From Phaeodactylibacter sp. (GTDB taxonomy: Bacteria > Bacteroidota > Bacteroidia > Chitinophagales > Saprospiraceae), in the NCBI RefSeq assembly GCF_022763345.1, contig NZ_JALEGS010000024.1, positions 104,024 through 168,023 on the forward strand: a stretch of DNA of 64,000 nt. Reading direction: 5' to 3'. The notes beneath the pieces were generated by a model, which searched no databases, was not told the DNA's origin, and worked only from the letters and a program-made list of their open reading frames with translations. Below are positions 61,146 to 64,000 of the stretch, in pieces. Both the position numbers and the translations under genes were made by a program. Numbering within the stretch: the first letter of the stretch is position 1; every line of letters starts with the position of its first letter.

Positions 61146-62159
61146 TCACAGTCTGGCAAGGAAAGCTAAAGTGTCCGCTCCATCCGGATAATCCCAGAGT
61201 GCTGGTTCCTGTGCCTTACCAAAACTGAATGCGGGTATCGGCAGTGCTCCGCTTTTGGCAACGGTGCATTGTACCTCGCTTTCTCGCGCCTGTATCTCTT
61301 TAGTTACTTCCTCCAACGAGCTGTAGAACTCGTAATGCAGACAGGCTATGCGGGATTGCAATGCCGGGGCTTCCACCAGCAGAATGCAACCATTGGCTTT
61401 AAATTCTATCTTATTTAGTACAAAAAGAGCATAGTTGTAATCGAAATTGTTTTTGTACTTCGTATTGAGCACCACTTCCCGGTATTCGTGCAGGGCTTTC
61501 AGCAAAGGGTCAAAATCATACCCCTCTGGTACGTACAGCTTAGCCACATTGCGGCAGCCTAGTCCGTAGTACCGGAATATGTCTTTTCCTAATGCCTGCA
61601 ATTCCTCAAGCGTCTCGTCTCCGGTGAGCACCGCTACGCCGTTCCGGTTTTTGCGGATGATGTTGGGATACTTTGAGAAGTACGCCTCGAAATAGCGGGC
61701 CGAGTTGTTGCTGCCGGTAGCAATGACGGCCTCAAACCCATGCAGGCGCTCGGTTACCTCTGTATAAGCCAGGGTACGCTCATCCAGGCGCTCCAGTATT
61801 TTCATCAGATACGGAAAAAGGAAAGGGTCTTTTTCAGATAACTTCACCTGCGCCTGATGACCGGAGACGAATACACAAAGCCAGTCATGGAAGCCAACCA
61901 ACGGAATATTACCAGCCATGACTATCCCCACTTTCTTAGGACTGCTTTCGGCTAGCTGGTAGCGCGATAGCCATTCCCGCAATCGGTCCCGGTTGAGCAT
62001 CTGTACCGCTAATTCCCGAATCGCTTCCTGCTGACTGTCTTCAGTAAACCAGCCATTGTGAAAAGCGGTACGTTTCATGACCGCTTCCAGGTACTCGTCT
62101 TTGCCCAGGAGGTGATCGCCGAGTTGCCCCAATACTTCTATACGCTCGGATAATGTCAT
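61146..62159 (-). CDS. LuxC-type acyl-CoA reductase
   Basis: A 337-residue member of the LuxC acyl-CoA reductase family, an aldehyde dehydrogenase-like fold that reduces an acyl-CoA or acyl-enzyme to aldehyde with NADPH. Seen: GIVMAGNIPLVGFHDWLCVF (the nucleotide-binding and oxyanion region), VIATGSNNSARYFEAYF, and FRYYGLGCRNVAKLYVP with the presumed catalytic Cys202. No LuxD or LuxE partner is nearby; in Bacteroidota such genes occur with serine and ferredoxin genes, and their function is not settled. Its start overlaps the DUF1415 stop by 4 bases, so they are coupled. Confidence 0.88.
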   Translation of the reverse strand: MTLSERIEVLGQLGDHLLGKDEYLEAVMKRTAFHNGWFTEDSQQEAIRELAVQMLNRDRLREWLSRYQLAESSPKKVGIVMAGNIPLVGFHDWLCVFVSGHQAQVKLSEKDPFLFPYLMKILERLDERTLAYTEVTERLHGFEAVIATGSNNSARYFEAYFSKYPNIIRKNRNGVAVLTGDETLEELQALGKDIFRYYGLGCRNVAKLYVPEGYDFDPLLKALHEYREVVLNTKYKNNFDYNYALFVLNKIEFKANGCILLVEAPALQSRIACLHYEFYSSLEEVTKEIQARESEVQCTVAKSGALPIPAFSFGKAQEPALWDYPDGADTLAFLARL

Positions 62160-62716
62160 GTATTAGTTTTTGGTTTGATCTGATGCAATAGATCTAAAAT
62201 GCCGGTACGCCCCATCGCCTCCAGCCGGGCGATATTCCGGTTGGGGATATCTTCCGGGGCTTCGTAATGCTCCAGTGCTGCCTCCAAACGTTCTTCCCGG
62301 ATCAGGTGCAGCATTGGATAAGGCGAACGGTTCGTGTAGTTGGATACGGCATCTGGTGCCTCCCCTCCAAACTGATAGGCCGGGTGGAAGGAAGCCACCT
62401 GAAGCACCCCTTCCCATTCCTCATCAACAATAAGCGCTTCGACCTCGCGGAGATAGTCATTGTAGTCAAAAAAGTTGCTCAATACGTGCGGGTGTATCAG
62501 AAGCGTGGTTTCCACCTCCTTCCACGGGTGGCGGATAAGATATTCCCCCTCAGCAATAAGATCTGCCGAAAGGGCATCCGTAGTAGTTGCTTCAGAGACC
62601 TCGATGCGGATTTGCCCGAGCCTGTAGGGTTTTGCTGCAAACGGACAGAAATTAAGCCCAATGACAATCTGCTCCAACCAGCGCCGGGTATGTGCTATGT
62701 AGTCTTGCGCGCTCAT
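62156..62716 (-). CDS. DUF1415 protein
   Basis: A 186-residue cytoplasmic protein of the DUF1415 family, recognised by RWLEQIVIGLNFCPFAAKPYR, VETTLLIHPHVLSNFFDYNDYL and VASFHPAYQFGGEAPDAVSNYTNRSPYPMLHLIRE. No function is known. The invariant Cys of NFCPFA and the His of SFHPAYQF may bind a metal or cofactor. It is coupled upstream to the pseudouridine synthase (one-base overlap) and downstream to the LuxC-type gene (four-base overlap), forming a three-gene operon. Confidence 0.9.
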   Translation of the reverse strand: MSAQDYIAHTRRWLEQIVIGLNFCPFAAKPYRLGQIRIEVSEATTTDALSADLIAEGEYLIRHPWKEVETTLLIHPHVLSNFFDYNDYLREVEALIVDEEWEGVLQVASFHPAYQFGGEAPDAVSNYTNRSPYPMLHLIREERLEAALEHYEAPEDIPNRNIARLEAMGRTGILDLLHQIKPKTNT

Positions 62717-63774
62717 TACAACTGTTTCTTGGCCTGACGGTCCCGCAGATAGGTGCGCCAGCGTTCCAGCGCTTGCTCAAACTCCTCCGGCAGCTCACTT
62801 TCAAAATACATCCGTTCCTTAGTTGCCGGGTGGGTAAATCCCAGGCTTTTGGCATGCAGCGCCTGACGGGGCAATACCTGAAAGGTGTTCTCCACAAACG
62901 ATTTGTATTTGCTGAAAACCGTGCCTTTCACGATTTGGTCGCCACCGTATTTCATGTCATTGAAAAGTGGGTGCCCAATGTGCTTCATATGCACCCGGAT
63001 TTGGTGCGTCCGCCCGGTTTCCAGCTTACATTCCACTAAAGAAACATAGTACAGGTCTTCCAGCACGCGGTAGTGGGTCACCGCCCATTTTCCAGCCTCC
63101 CCTTCCGGAAAGACGGTATGCTTTTGCCGGAAGCGGGGATGACGGCCGACATTCCCACGGATGGTGCCTTGTTCTTCTTCAAAACCGCCCCAAACCATAG
63201 CTACGTAGCGACGGTCGATGGTATGCTCGAAAAATTGCCGCGCCAGGTGTGTCATTGCATAATCCGTTTTCGCTACCACCAAAAGCCCGGAGGTGTCTTT
63301 ATCGATGCGGTGCACTAATCCCACCTGCTGATGGGAATTGCCCTCCAGTACAGGCAGCTCCTCAAAGTTGAAGTGGTAAGCGAGGGCATTCACCAGCGTC
63401 CCGTCCGGATTGCCTACTCCGGGGTGCACGACCATACCGGCAGGCTTGTGCACGATCAGCAGGTCATCGTCTTCGTAGCGGATATCCAAGGGGATATTTT
63501 GCGGCTTGACAAAGTTGGCCTTCTCCGCATAGTGCTGAGGGACAACGACTTCAATCTCATCCCCCGGCTTGATCTTGTAGTTGGGCTTCACCTGCTTCCC
63601 ACTTACGGTGATCGAACCCAGTTTTATGGCATCCTGCACGCGGCTACGAGACACATGCTGTAGCTTGTCGTTCAGGAACTTATCAATCCGGATCATGGAC
63701 TGCTTGGGGTCCGCTTTGATCACCTTATGCTCAAAATATTCGTCTGAAGTATTATCTTCCATCGCTTTTTCCAC
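62716..63774 (-). CDS. RluA-family pseudouridine synthase, probably RluD-type
   Basis: A 352-residue rRNA pseudouridine synthase, consistent with RluD (makes pseudouridines in helix 69 of 23S rRNA) though RluA/RluC types are not excluded. An S4 RNA-binding domain comes first (MIRIDKFLNDKLQHVSRSRVQDAIKLGSITVSGKQV, about 27-65); the catalytic Asp158 is in VHRIDKDTSGLLVVAKT. The C-terminal KSLGFTHPATKERMYFESELPEEF is typical of RluD. The stop overlaps the DUF1415 start. It should act on rRNA in the cytoplasm. Confidence 0.92.
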   Translation of the reverse strand: MEKAMEDNTSDEYFEHKVIKADPKQSMIRIDKFLNDKLQHVSRSRVQDAIKLGSITVSGKQVKPNYKIKPGDEIEVVVPQHYAEKANFVKPQNIPLDIRYEDDDLLIVHKPAGMVVHPGVGNPDGTLVNALAYHFNFEELPVLEGNSHQQVGLVHRIDKDTSGLLVVAKTDYAMTHLARQFFEHTIDRRYVAMVWGGFEEEQGTIRGNVGRHPRFRQKHTVFPEGEAGKWAVTHYRVLEDLYYVSLVECKLETGRTHQIRVHMKHIGHPLFNDMKYGGDQIVKGTVFSKYKSFVENTFQVLPRQALHAKSLGFTHPATKERMYFESELPEEFEQALERWRTYLRDRQAKKQL

Positions 63775-64000
63775 GGCCTGTTTTTTGGGAATGGTATTGG
63801 GTGTCGCTTAATTAGCGGGCAAAGTTACAGAAAATGAACACACCCTAATGAATGAATCTTGCCAATCTCATCAGGGTCCTAACATTTCCGTGGAGGCGAC
63901 TGTTTATACTGACGATTAAGTGGTTTGCCACAGCAAACCTACTCAATGTCAGATGCTATGTTTAGCATCTGAGCAAGTTCTTTGAAAATTTCATAGATTA
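63775..64000. other. Right-end region with two hairpins and a promoter-like motif
   Basis: 226 bases without a convincing gene. GGTTTGC-CACA-GCAAACC (63922-63939) and a perfect 9-bp stem CAGATGCTA-TGTT-TAGCATCTG (63950-63971) lie 10 bases apart. A TTTG of -33 type (63981-63984, in GTTCTTTGAAA) follows 9 bases later; its -7 box would fall outside the window. A 23-codon frame (63848-63919) lies before the hairpins, without support. Confidence 0.45.

Noticed and set aside
63848..63919. 23-codon frame near the right end
   Set aside because: Too short, no motif, no upstream signal; could occur by chance.
1..64000. tRNA or rRNA genes
   Set aside because: Intergenic regions are short and I found no cloverleaf-like arms or rRNA signatures by eye; a tRNAscan-SE run would be needed to be certain.

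Overview
The window looks like a chromosomal segment of a Bacteroidota bacterium, most likely a marine or aquatic member of the Saprospiria (Lewinella/Phaeodactylibacter type). The evidence is type IX secretion (T9SS) tails of both the Por type (type A) and the gliding-motility CHU_C type (type B), two TonB-dependent receptors with carboxypeptidase-like N-terminal domains, a DUF5689 lipoprotein, several matches to the Bacteroidota -7 box TAnnTTTG, and few recognisable Shine-Dalgarno sites. Base composition is moderately GC-rich, except for one visibly AT-richer giant gene at 23.1-27.0 kb. I saw no tRNA, rRNA, transposase, prophage or CRISPR array. The genus-level placement is inference.

Layout. 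1-8.4 kb: tail of a T9SS-exported protein, RNase D, an acyl-CoA carboxylase carboxyltransferase subunit, a SAM methyltransferase, a membrane glycosyltransferase-like protein with TPR repeats, and an aspartate-type aminotransferase. 8.5-16.1 kb: a closely spaced minus-strand run of a secreted alpha/beta hydrolase, a caspase-like protease with an effector-associated domain, a Dna2-like nuclease-helicase and a tandem GH26 protein whose first module is catalytically dead. This run is the best candidate for an unusual system (possible conflict or cell-death function). 16.2-29.9 kb: GpsA and cyclophilin among surface-glycan genes (YfhO-like, GT4, FkbM methyltransferase, GT2, sulfotransferase-like, flippase, SGNH lipoprotein), interrupted by a 1295-residue T9SS type B adhesin-like gene. 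30.2-40.2 kb: Lon, PgeF, an EVE protein, a T9SS type A protein, IlvA, a four-helix-bundle protein, a 15-base tandem repeat block, IlvC and TrpB2. 40.3-55.9 kb: BtaB and BtaA (betaine lipid), polyphosphate kinase, TrmN6, a DUF5689/TonB-receptor pair divergent from a secreted endonuclease/phosphatase-fold protein, a Pif1-like helicase, two PAP2 phosphatases, a methyltransferase and a ZIP transporter. 56.0-63.8 kb: a second TonB receptor with a T9SS-exported esterase-like protein lacking its nucleophile, a response regulator, a LuxC-type acyl-CoA reductase, a DUF1415 protein and an RluD-type pseudouridine synthase. The last 226 bases hold two strong hairpins and a promoter-like motif reading out of the window.

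How the genes fit together. Two themes recur. One is building, sulfating and exporting surface polysaccharide. The other is phosphorus economy: phosphorus-free betaine lipids, polyphosphate, a probable extracellular nuclease or phosphodiesterase with its outer-membrane partners, and lipid phosphatases, with 11-base-period direct repeats in the TonB-receptor promoter regions that could be Pho-type sites. Both themes are inferred from gene families and neighbourhood; no expression or homology search was possible.
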